Part shown: piece after piece, positions 48,975 to 58,369 of the stretch
How the letters are laid out: every line of letters begins with the position of its first letter
Numbering within the stretch: position 1 is the first letter of the stretch
Source: Maioricimonas rarisocia
GTDB taxonomy: Bacteria; Planctomycetota; Planctomycetia; Planctomycetales; Planctomycetaceae
Assembly: GCF_007747795.1 (NCBI RefSeq)
Contig: NZ_CP036275.1
Coordinates: 4,084,001-4,148,000 of the forward strand
Length of the DNA stretch: 64,000 nt
Reading direction: 5' to 3'
Program-made: the position numbers and the translations under genes
The notes under the pieces: model-generated
Databases searched by the model: none
The model's input: the letters and a program-made list of their open reading frames with translations, nothing else
Told to the model about the DNA's origin: nothing

Positions 48975-51530
48975 TCAGAAGTCGACCCGTTCGCGTCCGT
49001 TGATTGTCGTCATCGCCTCGATGACGCTGGGGTCGATGTCCTCGCTGATGAAGCGGACGGCCCCGTCCCCCAGCCCCATGTTGCAGCCGCCGGGATACGG
49101 CCCGCCGATGCCGTCCGGACCGTTGATGTACGGCTTCGTCGTGAAGGGTCGAATCGTCGCGTTCCCGCCGGCTCCCCACGGGCCGAAATCGTCGGACGCT
49201 TCGCTGGTCATCAGCGTATTCGACAGACCGTCGGTCACATCGCGGAAACTGGTGGCCCGGTTGTAGCCGAACATGCCTGCTTTGGGGTCTCTCAGTGGAA
49301 GCGTCGGCCCGTCCTCACCGAGACCGGCGATGCCGACGTAGTGCGTTGGTGCATACCCGGAATCCCCGGCATCCGACACGCCGGGGTTCATCAGCACGTC
49401 GATCCTGGACATCAACGCCTGCCGGTTTGCGTCAGCCTCCCAGCCGGTTTCGGAATCGATTTCCCGTTGGAGTGCCTGCTGCTCGACAAACGGCAGGATG
49501 CTGACGAACCAGCTCAGCCGCTCGTCCGGTTCCAGGTCATCATTTTCGATCGTCCCCCGAGGCAACGCCCTGTAGACGTCATGGTGGTTATGCAGTGCGA
49601 GTGCAATCTGTTTGAGGTTGTTGGCCGACTGCGTCCGGCGTGCCGCGCTCCGGGCCGACTGAACGGCCGGCAGCAGCAGTGCCACCAGGACACCGGTTGT
49701 GGCAATGGTGGTCGCACCGTCCGCCCCCCCAAACATGGGGAAGGCCGGCAGGGCCACGCGTGACGTGTAATGGACTCCTGTCTCATCCACAGTGGCCACG
49801 GTCACGTTCGGGAACAGTGGGGCCACCACCAGTTCGGCCGGAGGAAGATCGGAGGCGGACAACGGCCACTCGAAGCCAGGCGGAAGCTCGCCCGACGCCC
49901 GTGCTCCGGCTTCGGCAAAACCGACCAGCATCGGGGCCATGCTCATCAGTGATCGGATCGCCGGCCGCGGGTCGGTCATCGAGAGACCGATGATCTCCTG
50001 CGGAACCGCGGCGAGGGCTTCCTCGGCCTCCGGCGATGGTTCCCACGTCGGCAGATCACCATCGCGGCGGAGCAGAAACGCGTCGACCGACTGGGCATCC
50101 AGACCGATGCACATCCATTCGCCGTCGATGCAGAGGGCCGGGGAAAACGCTCCTTCAGCAATCTCCAGCAGAACAACCTCCCGTCCGCGCCGTTCGATCG
50201 AGCGGACGCGGAACGGTACGTCTTCCCTTTGCAGCTCCCGCTGTGCGGATCCCAGCAGATTCCGCAGTGTCGCCCGCAGCCTGGAAGGATCCTCCACGCT
50301 GACGGTCAGGGCACCACCAAAGCCGAGAATCCCCTGGCTCCCGTCACCGTACACGCAGCTCAGGCTGCCCAGCGCAGCCAGCAGGTCGTCCCGGATGCTG
50401 ATTCCCAATGCTTCGTCGGCCATGCCGAGAAACTGGTCAACCTGGCTCTCCGGGCCTCCGAGCCCGATAAACTGCTCCACGTCTCGGGCCACGTCGGTGA
50501 GGACATCCCAGGCCGCACCGCAATCAAATCGCGTCGCGTACAGCCCGGTCAGGTTCTGCGGCAGCGGCGGCAGATCGTCGAGGGTAAACGGCTCCTGATC
50601 GAGAAGCTTCAGCAGTCCGCGTCGTTCTCCTCCGGTGACAATGTGGGACTCACTCCACAACGCCCGACCTTTGTATCCGCTGCGGGACACAATTCCATCC
50701 AGAGTAGCGAGCCCGAGCACCTCGAGCGCGTCGCTCACGCGCTTCGGATTCTGCGGGTCACTTCCCGGCAGGGGCAGCGGCATTCCGCCAAACATCTCGC
50801 GGACCGCCTTGAAATCGAACCAGAAGACGGAGGTCGCATCGAACGTGGCCTGCGCGTCCCCCCAATCCGAGTAGCTGGCCCACGCTGTGCCACTGCGAAT
50901 ACCGGCGACGTCACCATCGGCAACCGCGATGGCGGCATCGACCGCCCCCATCCCGCCCACCAGCACCAGGTGGGGACCTTCCGTCCAGAACGCCACTTCG
51001 ACGCCGGGCGTGTCCGGAATCATCTTCCGATGAACAGTCCGATTGCCGATCTTCTCGACGTCGAACTGCAGTTCCCGCTCACCCGTCCCGGCAAGCAACT
51101 CGGACAGACGGTTGTCGTAGCCTCCCGCCTCGTGAACAACCAGAATGGCCCACGGAGAGGGGGCCCCGTCCGGTTGATTCGCCAGGGCGGCCGCAAACGA
51201 GACACCGTTGTTTCGGACATGCTCGAAGGCCTTCCACGCCTCACCGGCCTGTCCGCGTTGCCCGAGTTGCTCGACCGTATCGACGACGGCCTCCTTCAGA
51301 ACGTCATACAGTCCGCTCTTTACGAGTGCGTCGTATGCAGCCGTTTCGCGCCACTTCTCCTCGTGCAGCAGTGCACCGTCGGCCTTCACGTACAGGACGG
51401 CATTGACGGGAAGCAGCACTTCCGGATTGAGCGTTCCGACCCGTTGCTGCGCATTGAGCAGCCCGAGGCCCACCGCTATTCCGCCCAGTGCCATGAGACA
51501 CACACCGACCTGATTCCGTCGTCGAAACAT
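48975..51530 (-). CDS. Large exported protein with C-terminal DUF1559 (pilin-like) domain
   Basis: ATG 51530 follows AGGAGAGG and opens a signal/anchor segment ([22 protein letters not shown]). The 851-residue protein has about 570 residues resembling DUF3352-type secreted proteins ([24 protein letters not shown]...), then at about 606-851 a DUF1559 module ([36 protein letters not shown] ... [31 protein letters not shown]). DUF1559 proteins normally start with a type-IV-pilin N-terminal helix; here the helix is internal and no prepilin peptidase site precedes it. The fusion is unusual. Role unknown. Confidence 0.7.
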   Translation of the reverse strand: MFRRRNQVGVCLMALGGIAVGLGLLNAQQRVGTLNPEVLLPVNAVLYVKADGALLHEEKWRETAAYDALVKSGLYDVLKEAVVDTVEQLGQRGQAGEAWKAFEHVRNNGVSFAAALANQPDGAPSPWAILVVHEAGGYDNRLSELLAGTGERELQFDVEKIGNRTVHRKMIPDTPGVEVAFWTEGPHLVLVGGMGAVDAAIAVADGDVAGIRSGTAWASYSDWGDAQATFDATSVFWFDFKAVREMFGGMPLPLPGSDPQNPKRVSDALEVLGLATLDGIVSRSGYKGRALWSESHIVTGGERRGLLKLLDQEPFTLDDLPPLPQNLTGLYATRFDCGAAWDVLTDVARDVEQFIGLGGPESQVDQFLGMADEALGISIRDDLLAALGSLSCVYGDGSQGILGFGGALTVSVEDPSRLRATLRNLLGSAQRELQREDVPFRVRSIERRGREVVLLEIAEGAFSPALCIDGEWMCIGLDAQSVDAFLLRRDGDLPTWEPSPEAEEALAAVPQEIIGLSMTDPRPAIRSLMSMAPMLVGFAEAGARASGELPPGFEWPLSASDLPPAELVVAPLFPNVTVATVDETGVHYTSRVALPAFPMFGGADGATTIATTGVLVALLLPAVQSARSAARRTQSANNLKQIALALHNHHDVYRALPRGTIENDDLEPDERLSWFVSILPFVEQQALQREIDSETGWEADANRQALMSRIDVLMNPGVSDAGDSGYAPTHYVGIAGLGEDGPTLPLRDPKAGMFGYNRATSFRDVTDGLSNTLMTSEASDDFGPWGAGGNATIRPFTTKPYINGPDGIGGPYPGGCNMGLGDGAVRFISEDIDPSVIEAMTTINGRERVDF

Positions 51531-51724
51531 GCTGCACCTCTCCTTTGGCTGACAGGCTCCGTCATCGCTATGATTGCGCCGAGCGGCTGGAAATGACTCC
51601 CGTAGTATGACGCGCGGCAACGAATCCGCAATCTTCATCACCGGGACCCAGGCCGCCTCGGACGCAGAGTGGCACAATTCGAAGCGCACGACACACAGAC
51701 GATCCACGCCAGCAAGAACGGTTC

Positions 51725-53272
51725 ATGAATACAAAGCAGGTCGGCAAGGTGTATCTGGTCGGAGCGGGGCCCGGCGACCCGGGACTGCTCACTCTCAAGG
51801 GCCTGCGGTGCCTGCAGGAAGCCGACCATGTTCTGTACGACGGGCTGGTTAACCCGATCCTGCTGCGCCACACCAGCGCCAATGCCGAACGAACGGCCCG
51901 CACCGGACGGGGTGCCGGGCGCCACCTCGACCAGGAGGAAATCAATCGTCAGCTGATTGCCGCGGCACAGGAAGGAAAAACCGTCGTGCGGCTCAAAGGC
52001 GGCGATCCGTTTATCTTTGGTCGGGGCAGCGAAGAAGCCGCGGCACTGGCCGAGGCCGGTATTCCCTACGAGATTGTGCCCGGCATCACGGCAGCCACTG
52101 CCGCCGGCGAGTACGCCGGCATCTCGCTGACGCATCGCGCTCACGCCTCGGCCGTCGCCTTCATTACCGGGCACGAAGACCCGTCGAAACCAAAGTCGGC
52201 CCTCGACTACGAAGTGCTCGCCCGCTTTCCCGGCACGCTGGTGTTCTATATGGGACTGCATCAGTTGCCTCGGCTCGCTTCCGCACTCATCGCAGCGGGC
52301 AAGTCGGCAGACACCCCGGCTGCCGTCGTGTCCCGCGCGACGACGCCCCACCAGCGCACCGTGGAAGCACCACTCGGCGACCTTCCCACTGCCGTGAAGG
52401 AAGCGGGCGTCCCCGCTCCGTCACTGATCATCATCGGAGACTGCGTCGAGCACCGGCGACAGATCGCCTGGTTCGAGAACCGCCCCCTGCTCGGTCGGCG
52501 CGTTGGCGTCACGCGACCGGAACATCAAGCCGCACCGCAGATCAACCGCCTGTTCGAACTGGGAGCCGAGCCGGTCCTGCTCCCGGCTATACAGATCCTG
52601 CCTCCGGAATCATGGGATGAAATCGACGCTGCGCTCGAGACGCTTGACCACTATGACTGGATCGTCTTTACCAGTGCCAACGGCGTCGCTTCGCTACTCG
52701 ACCGGCTGTGGGAACGGGGAGGAGATATCCGGGCACTGGGGTACGCCCGGACCGCCGCCATCGGGTCGGCAACTGCGGACGCCATGCGTGAACGTCACCT
52801 CCAGCCGGATCTCGTGCCGGACGAGTTTCGCGCCGAAGCACTTGCGGACGCCCTCGCACCTCACGTGGCCGGCAAGCGTGTGCTGTGGGCTCGCGCGAAC
52901 CGGGGACGGGACGTCCTGCCGAATGAGCTGCGGGCGGCCGGAGCTCATCTGGACGAACTCGTCGTCTACCGCAACCTCGACATCGAGCAATTGCCGGAAG
53001 AAGCGGTCGAGGCCATCACGGAAGGCCGACTCGACTGGATCGGTTTGAGCAGTCCTTCGATCGCCCACAGCCTGAGCGGCCTGCTTCCTGCAACGGCACG
53101 CGAGCAGCTTGGCACGTCGGTTCGGCTTGCGGCCATCAGCCCTGTAACGGCCGAGGCAGCGAAAGAAGAAGGGCTCCCCGTCGCGGCCGTCGCAGCCGAG
53201 TTCACCTGGGACGGGATCTTTGACGCGATCGTGGAAGCGGAACGAGAGGCCCCGACTGGCGGGACATCCTGA
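51725..53272 (+). CDS. cobA-hemD: Uroporphyrinogen-III C-methyltransferase / uroporphyrinogen-III synthase fusion
   Basis: A 515-residue bifunctional tetrapyrrole enzyme. N-terminal half (about 1-250) is SUMT (CobA): VYLVGAGPGDPGLLTLKGLRCLQ, VRLKGGDPFIFGRGSEE, PGITAATAAGEYAGISLTHR, VLFYMGLHQLPRL. The C-terminal half (about 255-515) is HemD-like: RRVGVTRPEHQAAPQINRLFELGAEPVLLPAIQI ... DWIVFTSANGVASLLDRL. It makes uroporphyrinogen III and methylates it to precorrin-2, feeding siroheme. Such fusions are well known. No sirohydrochlorin chelatase or sulfite reductase gene is adjacent. Confidence 0.93.
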   Translation: MNTKQVGKVYLVGAGPGDPGLLTLKGLRCLQEADHVLYDGLVNPILLRHTSANAERTARTGRGAGRHLDQEEINRQLIAAAQEGKTVVRLKGGDPFIFGRGSEEAAALAEAGIPYEIVPGITAATAAGEYAGISLTHRAHASAVAFITGHEDPSKPKSALDYEVLARFPGTLVFYMGLHQLPRLASALIAAGKSADTPAAVVSRATTPHQRTVEAPLGDLPTAVKEAGVPAPSLIIIGDCVEHRRQIAWFENRPLLGRRVGVTRPEHQAAPQINRLFELGAEPVLLPAIQILPPESWDEIDAALETLDHYDWIVFTSANGVASLLDRLWERGGDIRALGYARTAAIGSATADAMRERHLQPDLVPDEFRAEALADALAPHVAGKRVLWARANRGRDVLPNELRAAGAHLDELVVYRNLDIEQLPEEAVEAITEGRLDWIGLSSPSIAHSLSGLLPATAREQLGTSVRLAAISPVTAEAAKEEGLPVAAVAAEFTWDGIFDAIVEAEREAPTGGTS

Positions 53273-53281
53273 CGTCCCGCC
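53258..53281. terminator. Shared hairpin at cobA-hemD / fabZ-like junction
   Basis: A perfect 8-bp inverted repeat, GGCGGGAC and GTCCCGCC, with an 8-base loop, overlaps the cobA-hemD stop codon and lies 20 bp from the end of the convergent FabZ-like gene. No T-run on either side. It may terminate both transcripts with help from Rho. Confidence 0.4.
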
Positions 53282-53300
53282 GTACGACTTCTCACAGCCG

Positions 53301-53858
53301 TTACACTCCGGCCAGTCGGCGTGCGACCCGTCGATGCGGCCCGGGCACGACCGGTTGCCGTGGTGCTTCATCGCTGCTGAGCGTCACCGCCACCATCTCG
53401 CCGCCGAACACCACGCGTCCGTCGGCATAGCCCTGCAGTTGAAACGTGGCGCCGAATCGCGGGTCGATGCGTGTCGCACGAGCCCCGAGCATCAGCCGCG
53501 TGCCGGGGAAGACCGGATGGCGAAACCGAATCCGGTCCATGCCTCCGAAACCGATGAAGTCGCCCGCCGACAAAACGTCAAAGTGTCGCACATAGAAACT
53601 GACGAGCTGACCGGCCGCTTCGCACATGATGACGCCAGGCATGAGCGCGTAGTCGGGCATGTGTCCCCGTACCCAGAACTCATCCTCGCGGACGTCCTTG
53701 AAACCGGCGACCTCGTGAGCCTGCTCGTCAGCCCACACCACGCCGCTGAGCTGTTCCATCTCATGGCGCTGCGGGTTGACACGACGAATCTCGTCAGGAC
53801 CGAACCGCGGTCGAGTGCAATCGAACCGTCGATAGTCAAAGAACGCACGTCGAGACAT
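53301..53858 (-). CDS. FabZ-like (3R)-hydroxyacyl-ACP dehydratase
   Basis: A 185-residue hot-dog-fold protein. The FabZ active-site segment is visible as GHMPDYALMPGVIMCEAAGQL, with H66 and E80 in place of the usual GHFP...MPG...E. The mid-helix and later beta strands (FIGFGGMDRIRFRHPVFPGTRLML) follow. The N-terminal arm of 30 residues is longer than in E. coli FabZ. It probably dehydrates hydroxyacyl chains in fatty-acid or a related synthesis, but no other fab genes adjoin. Confidence 0.78.
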   Translation of the reverse strand: MSRRAFFDYRRFDCTRPRFGPDEIRRVNPQRHEMEQLSGVVWADEQAHEVAGFKDVREDEFWVRGHMPDYALMPGVIMCEAAGQLVSFYVRHFDVLSAGDFIGFGGMDRIRFRHPVFPGTRLMLGARATRIDPRFGATFQLQGYADGRVVFGGEMVAVTLSSDEAPRQPVVPGPHRRVARRLAGV

Positions 53859-54211
53859 TCCGGCCCTTTCTCAAGACACCTTCTCAGCCAACCGCCAACC
53901 TGATCGTCCGGGCCGTCCCGCGCGAGGGTCAACTTCCCGAGTTGAGCAATGTGATGCGCGTGCGACCAGAGTCCGCATCATCGCCGGGGTCACCGGGAAC
54001 AGCGAACACCGGGTCGTTCGTCCCGGAGCGATCGGGACGTTACCTGCGGGCGCGTTGCCCTGACACTGCATCGGCAAGGATCGAGGCGGGCCTGCGACGG
54101 GATCGTCCTGAAACAGGACTCACGCCGACTGGTCGACCAACCAGTGCGCATGCCCGGTTCAACCGGAGCGGCAGGCGCAACCGCAATGACCTCCAAACCG
54201 GCTGCAACCGG
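53859..54211. other. 353-bp intergenic region
   Basis: Upstream of the FabZ-like gene and downstream of polX, both on the minus strand. Small open frames are present but lack ribosome sites. No recognisable element. Confidence 0.4.
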
Positions 54212-55930
54212 TCACTGACTGCGGAGCAGCTTGCGGAAGGACTTGAACGTCTGCGTGTTGGCAACGTCCTTCTTCTCCAGCCCTGCCCGCCGTGCCTGGT
54301 AGACGCCGTACTGCATCACGTCCAGACCCGTCGTACTGTGAGCGTCGGTGCTGATCACGATGGGAATACCGTGCTCTTTCGCTGCACGGGTCTGAATGTC
54401 ATCGAGATCGAGTCGCGAGGGATGCGCGTTGATTTCCATCAGAACTTCGTGATCGGCAGCCGCCTTGAACAGTTCTTCGTAGTCGATGTCAGCACCGGGA
54501 CGCTTGCCGACAATCCGCCCGCTCGGGTGGCCAATGATCGAGACGTGCGGGTTCTTCACCGCCGTCATCAGCCGCTTCATGATCTGCTCGCGCGGCTGCT
54601 TCAGACCGTAGTGAAGCACGGCAATGACCCAGTCCGCCTCGGCAAGAACATCGTCCGGGAGGTCGAGAGTGGCATCCTCGAGGATGTCACACTCGATCCC
54701 ACACAGAACGTCGATCCCTGAGATGTCCTTGCGGACCTTGTCGATCTCCTTCCAGTGGGCCCGCAGACGCTCGGCATCGAGACCGTTGGCCATCGAGACC
54801 CGCTTGGAGTGATCCGTGATGGCAATGTACTTCAGGCCGCGTTCCTTTGCCGCCTCGGCCATCTCGCGGATCGACGCCGTCCCGTCGGTCGCCGTCGTAT
54901 GCATGTGCAGGTCGCCGCGAATGTCATCCAGTTCGAGCAGCGTCGGCAGTTTGTCGTCCTCAGCCAGCTGGAACTCGCCGCGATCCTCCCGCAGTTCCGG
55001 CGGAATCCATGGCAGATCGAGCTTCGCGTAGACGTCCTCTTCGGTCTTGCCGGCCACCAGTTCGTCGTCTTTGAAGAGGCCGTACTCGTTGAGCTTGTAG
55101 CCTCGCTTCTGGGCCCGTCGCCGCATGACGATGTTGTGCTCTTTGGAGCCGGTGAAGTACTGCATTGCGGCCCCGTACGACTCGTCGGACACGACCCGCA
55201 GGTCGAGTTCAAGACCGTCACGCAAGCGGACCCGCTGCTTGGTTTCGCCCCGTTCGAGAACCTTTTCGACGAGTCGATGTTTTGCCAGCCGGTCCATCGG
55301 TTCGTCGGCAGATGCGGCCGTGACCAGAACATCGAGATCTCCGCAGGTCTCCTTGCGCCGCCGACAGCTGCCGGCCACGTTCGCCTGATTCACGGCATTC
55401 AGTTCCAGCAGGTCGGCGACAACTTCGTCAGCCGCGGCTTTCGCTTCCGACAGGAAAGTCCGCGTGCCGACCAGCTCGATCCGTTCGAGACCTTCCAGGA
55501 TGTTCTGCGCGGTCTTCTTGCCGAAGCCCTTCACTTTCTCGAGGTCGCCCCGCTCGGCCGCTTCACGAAGCTGCTGCAAACTGTCGATGCCCTCGTCGTG
55601 AAACAGCTTGGCCACCTTTTTCGGCCCCAGACCTTCGATCCGCAGCATCTCCACCACGCCCGGCGGTACTTCCTTGCGGAGCTTGGCCAGCTGCGGCAGT
55701 TCCCCCGTCTCGACGATCGTGATGATTTTCTCGGCCAGGTCCTTGCCGATGCCGGGCAGCTCGGTCAGCTCCGATTTGCCCTCGGCCACCAGAGCCGACA
55801 CGGTTTCCGACAGGTCCTCGATCGTGCGGGCGGCGTTCCGGTACGCGCGGACGCGAAACGCATTCGCTCCCTGGATTTCGAGCAGGTCGGCCAGTTCCTC
55901 GAAGACGCGGGCGACTTCAGCATTCTGCAT
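54212..55930 (-). CDS. polX: Bacterial/archaeal PolX-type DNA polymerase with PHP domain
   Basis: A 572-residue family-X DNA polymerase. N-terminal HhH region ([48 protein letters not shown]), a nucleotidyl-transferase motif [18 protein letters not shown] with the catalytic Asp-x-Asp, and from about residue 340 a PHP nuclease domain ([37 protein letters not shown]). PolX enzymes fill short gaps in repair, and the PHP domain gives 3'-5' exonuclease or AP-site cleavage. It is monocistronic here, with the 171-bp repeat array behind its 5' end. Confidence 0.93.
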   Translation of the reverse strand: MQNAEVARVFEELADLLEIQGANAFRVRAYRNAARTIEDLSETVSALVAEGKSELTELPGIGKDLAEKIITIVETGELPQLAKLRKEVPPGVVEMLRIEGLGPKKVAKLFHDEGIDSLQQLREAAERGDLEKVKGFGKKTAQNILEGLERIELVGTRTFLSEAKAAADEVVADLLELNAVNQANVAGSCRRRKETCGDLDVLVTAASADEPMDRLAKHRLVEKVLERGETKQRVRLRDGLELDLRVVSDESYGAAMQYFTGSKEHNIVMRRRAQKRGYKLNEYGLFKDDELVAGKTEEDVYAKLDLPWIPPELREDRGEFQLAEDDKLPTLLELDDIRGDLHMHTTATDGTASIREMAEAAKERGLKYIAITDHSKRVSMANGLDAERLRAHWKEIDKVRKDISGIDVLCGIECDILEDATLDLPDDVLAEADWVIAVLHYGLKQPREQIMKRLMTAVKNPHVSIIGHPSGRIVGKRPGADIDYEELFKAAADHEVLMEINAHPSRLDLDDIQTRAAKEHGIPIVISTDAHSTTGLDVMQYGVYQARRAGLEKKDVANTQTFKSFRKLLRSQ

Positions 55931-56846
55931 CGGGGCAACTCATGGCGTGGGAGGGGGACGGATTCCTCACGCACTATATCGCGCCGGCTGCAGCCTCAGA
56001 ACGGAGCGGTCACGGACAGCGATCCAGATTCTCCCGGGGGCCTCCCGGTAACGGCAGCGGCTCTGTCGCGGAGCAGGCGTCGAGACCGTTCAGCGAGGTA
56101 TCCCGCCGCAGACGCAGTTCCGGCCGTCGGGGCAATGTGCCATGTTCTTGCGCCGCAGGCGAGTGAGCATGGGTTACGCTGCGCTACCCCCCCTACTGCC
56201 TCATACCAGCACGCAGCGCCAACGAGTGTTCGGGCAGACAGGAATGTCTGCCCCACCTTCGCGCGGCAGGGTGGCCGTGGCTGGAGCGAGCCACGCGAGT
56301 GAAGCCACGGAGGGTGAGCATGCGTGACGCATCAGGATGGTGGGCTACGCTGCGCTAACCCGCCCTACGGCCTCATACCAGCACGCAGCGCCAGCGAGTG
56401 TTCAGGCAGACAGGAATGTCTGCCCCACCTTCGCGCGGCAGGGTGCCGTGGCTGGAGCGAGCCACGCGAGTGAAGCCACGGAGGGTGAGCATCCGTGACA
56501 CATCGAGATGGTGGGCTACGCTGCGCTAACCCGCCCTACGGCCTCATGCCAGCACGCAGCGCCAGCGAGTGTCGGGCAGACAGGAATGTCTGCCCCACCT
56601 TCGCGCGGCAGCTTCCCCGGACATTCGCGGCATTTCCCTGCGGCTGCAAGTGGTGCGTCCGGCGCAACGCATGCGGACAAGTCGAAGTCCAGCCACCCAC
56701 CACATTCGGCAAGGTGGGGCAGGCGTTGCTGGCTGCCTCGATGCTCACCAACCAGGAAACTCCTGAATTGCAGCAGAGTCGCCCGCCAGGCTGAAATCCG
56801 TGCTGTCTGTATGGTCTTCAGGCGCGGCGAAAGACTGGTCGACAAC
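55931..56846. other. 916-bp gene-free region containing a tandem repeat
   Basis: No gene is supported. Open frames crossing the repeats are broken by one-base insertions and deletions between units, so they are not coding. The repeat array is listed separately. The part from 56611 to 56846 has no feature I can name. Confidence 0.6.
56171..56610. repeat. 171-bp tandem repeat, about 2.6 units, rich in hairpins
   Basis: Units start at 56171, 56342 and 56513 (period 171 bp), the third truncated at about 56610. Units are about 90 percent identical by eye. Each carries (A) an imperfect palindrome near GTGGGCTACGC/TAACCCGCC, (B) GGCAGACA-GGAA-TGTCTGCC, a stem of 8-9 bp with a GGAA (GNRA-type) loop at 56232-56253, 56405-56424 and 56574-56595, and in units 1 and 2 (C) CCGTGGCT...AGCCACGG with an inner competing hairpin GTGGCT/AGCCAC. 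The distances between B hairpins are 172 and 170, so single-base indels exist and the units are not a coding repeat. Confidence 0.85.
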
Positions 56847-57218
56847 TCAGCCGAAGTACTCCGCCAAATCGGCCTTCGCCTTCGCGCGCTCTTCTGCGGC
56901 GGTGCCGAAGGCATGCGGAGCCGGGATCTCATGCGGGCCGTGCAGGCAGTGCGTCTCGGCAATGGGAACGAACAGTTCGCCCCAGCTCTTTTCATCGAGT
57001 TCGGCCGACTCGTCGTCGGCGGCGATGACGGGTTCGGAGACGTCGACGTCTGCCGTCTCAAGCACGTCCTGTTCGAGGTCGCGACGCTGCATCTCGTCGA
57101 GGATCACGGCGTGCCAGGAAGGATCACGCTCCCCGGCGGCAACGTAGTTTTCGCGGGCCCACCGACGCAGACGCAGTTCTGCGGTCAGATCGATTACTTC
57201 GCTGGTGTTCTCCACCAT
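56847..57218 (-). CDS. Hypothetical protein, 123 aa
   Basis: An acidic, mostly helical protein of 123 residues. The N terminus, IDLTAELRLRRWARENYVAAGERDPSWHAVILDEMQRRD, is well ordered; the middle is acidic (ETADVDVSEPVIAADDESAELDE), and FVPIAETHCLHGPHEIPAPH follows. No signal peptide or metal site. Similar proteins occur in planctomycetes to my recollection; function unknown. It has its own ATG and stands alone next to the repeat array. Confidence 0.6.
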   Translation of the reverse strand: MVENTSEVIDLTAELRLRRWARENYVAAGERDPSWHAVILDEMQRRDLEQDVLETADVDVSEPVIAADDESAELDEKSWGELFVPIAETHCLHGPHEIPAPHAFGTAAEERAKAKADLAEYFG

Positions 57219-57502
57219 GTCATGACCTCAAGCGACGAGACGGGAAAGAGCAACTGCTATCAGGAATCGTCCCGCCGGGGCCCTGTTCCGCACAGCAATT
57301 CGGTACGACATTCCGCGGCAAAGAGAACCACCGCCGAACGCACGCGCCGCAGCTATCACTGTCATCGGTCCTACGACGCACTCAGATCTCAGTACCGGCG
57401 TGAAGTGGCCCAGGCGGCATCGACCGGATGATCGGCCTATCCGGATCACAGCCACCTGAGCCGGTTGACGCTGCGAACTCTTCCCTCGCTTCGGCCCGTC
57501 GC

Positions 57503-58045
57503 TCAGTTCTGGTCGGCCGACCAGGAGGAGGGACGTTCGTCGGGAAGCCGTTCCCATTCCCGCCGCACGTGTCGCAGTCCGGCCGAGCAGAGCTCGAAAT
57601 GGTCGCTCAGCCGACGCAGCACATGGGCTTCCTGCCGGTACGGCTCTTCGTCAAAGGTGCTCGCAATGTAGTACGAACGTTTTCCCTGTTCGCGGTAGTC
57701 GATCGCCGAATCCTTCCGCTCCCAATGCTTCAGACGCTTGAGCGCTTCGGGATACACGCCGGTCCAGAAGAGTGTGAAATCGCCGATGTGACGATGGATT
57801 TCGCGGCGAGGGTTTGCCTGACGCTGTTCGGCTTCGAGCAGCATGTCGGCCACTTCTTCGAGTCGGCGGCCTTCGATATCACGGGGACTGAAGATCGACT
57901 CCATCCGCACGAATCGGACCAGCAGTTCCGCCAGGTAGTCAACCAGGGGCGGATCTGCGACTCCCAGCTCCACCTGAAACGTGTGCTCGGTCATTGCGGC
58001 GAACAGACGTTTCAACTGGTCGGCACCGGAAACCACACGCGTCAT
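57503..58045 (-). CDS. Conserved hypothetical protein, 180 aa
   Basis: A 180-residue soluble, helix-rich protein with a consistent family-like pattern: FVRMESIFSPRDIEGRRLEEVADML, PRREIHRHIGDFTLFWTGVYPEAL, YREQGKRSYYIASTF, LRRLSDHFELCSAGLRHVRREW. I recall relatives in planctomycetes but not a function. It has several conserved-looking His and Arg residues, but no metal-binding motif is clear. It is transcribed alone on the minus strand. Confidence 0.65.
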   Translation of the reverse strand: MTRVVSGADQLKRLFAAMTEHTFQVELGVADPPLVDYLAELLVRFVRMESIFSPRDIEGRRLEEVADMLLEAEQRQANPRREIHRHIGDFTLFWTGVYPEALKRLKHWERKDSAIDYREQGKRSYYIASTFDEEPYRQEAHVLRRLSDHFELCSAGLRHVRREWERLPDERPSSWSADQN

Positions 58046-58369
58046 GGGCGGCTCCTTCTTCTCTCGCTGCCTCTGGACGTTGACGGCACTTCAACGTTCC
58101 GCGATTGAGGATACCTCAACTCTTAACCGTCAGCGTCCCGTTCACCAAGATCAGTTCTTCGCGGTCCCGAAGGGCTGAATCGGGCAGTTTCAATCTTCGG
58201 TCGACGCCTGTGCACCGTCAAGATGATCCCCGGGCGGCCCCGGGATTCGCCCGGCGGAGAAACGCCTCAAATCACCTTCTCCCAACGAGTTCGAAGTTGG
58301 TCCCTGATCACGAACAGCCAGCCGTCCATTCATCTCGACAAAGGCGGGACCATTCGCGAAAGTGCCCGC
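58046..58369. other. Divergent intergenic region, 324 bp
   Basis: Between the divergent 180-aa gene and the beta-CASP gene. It must contain both promoters; no clear elements were found. Confidence 0.4.

Noticed and set aside
56171-56610. Tandem repeat as a CRISPR array or as a coding repeat
   Set aside because: Units are 171 bp with no spacer/repeat alternation, and single-base indels between units break any frame.
57228-57557. 109-residue open frame on the minus strand
   Set aside because: Arg/Ser-rich product without family, no ribosome site, lies in a gap between two better genes.
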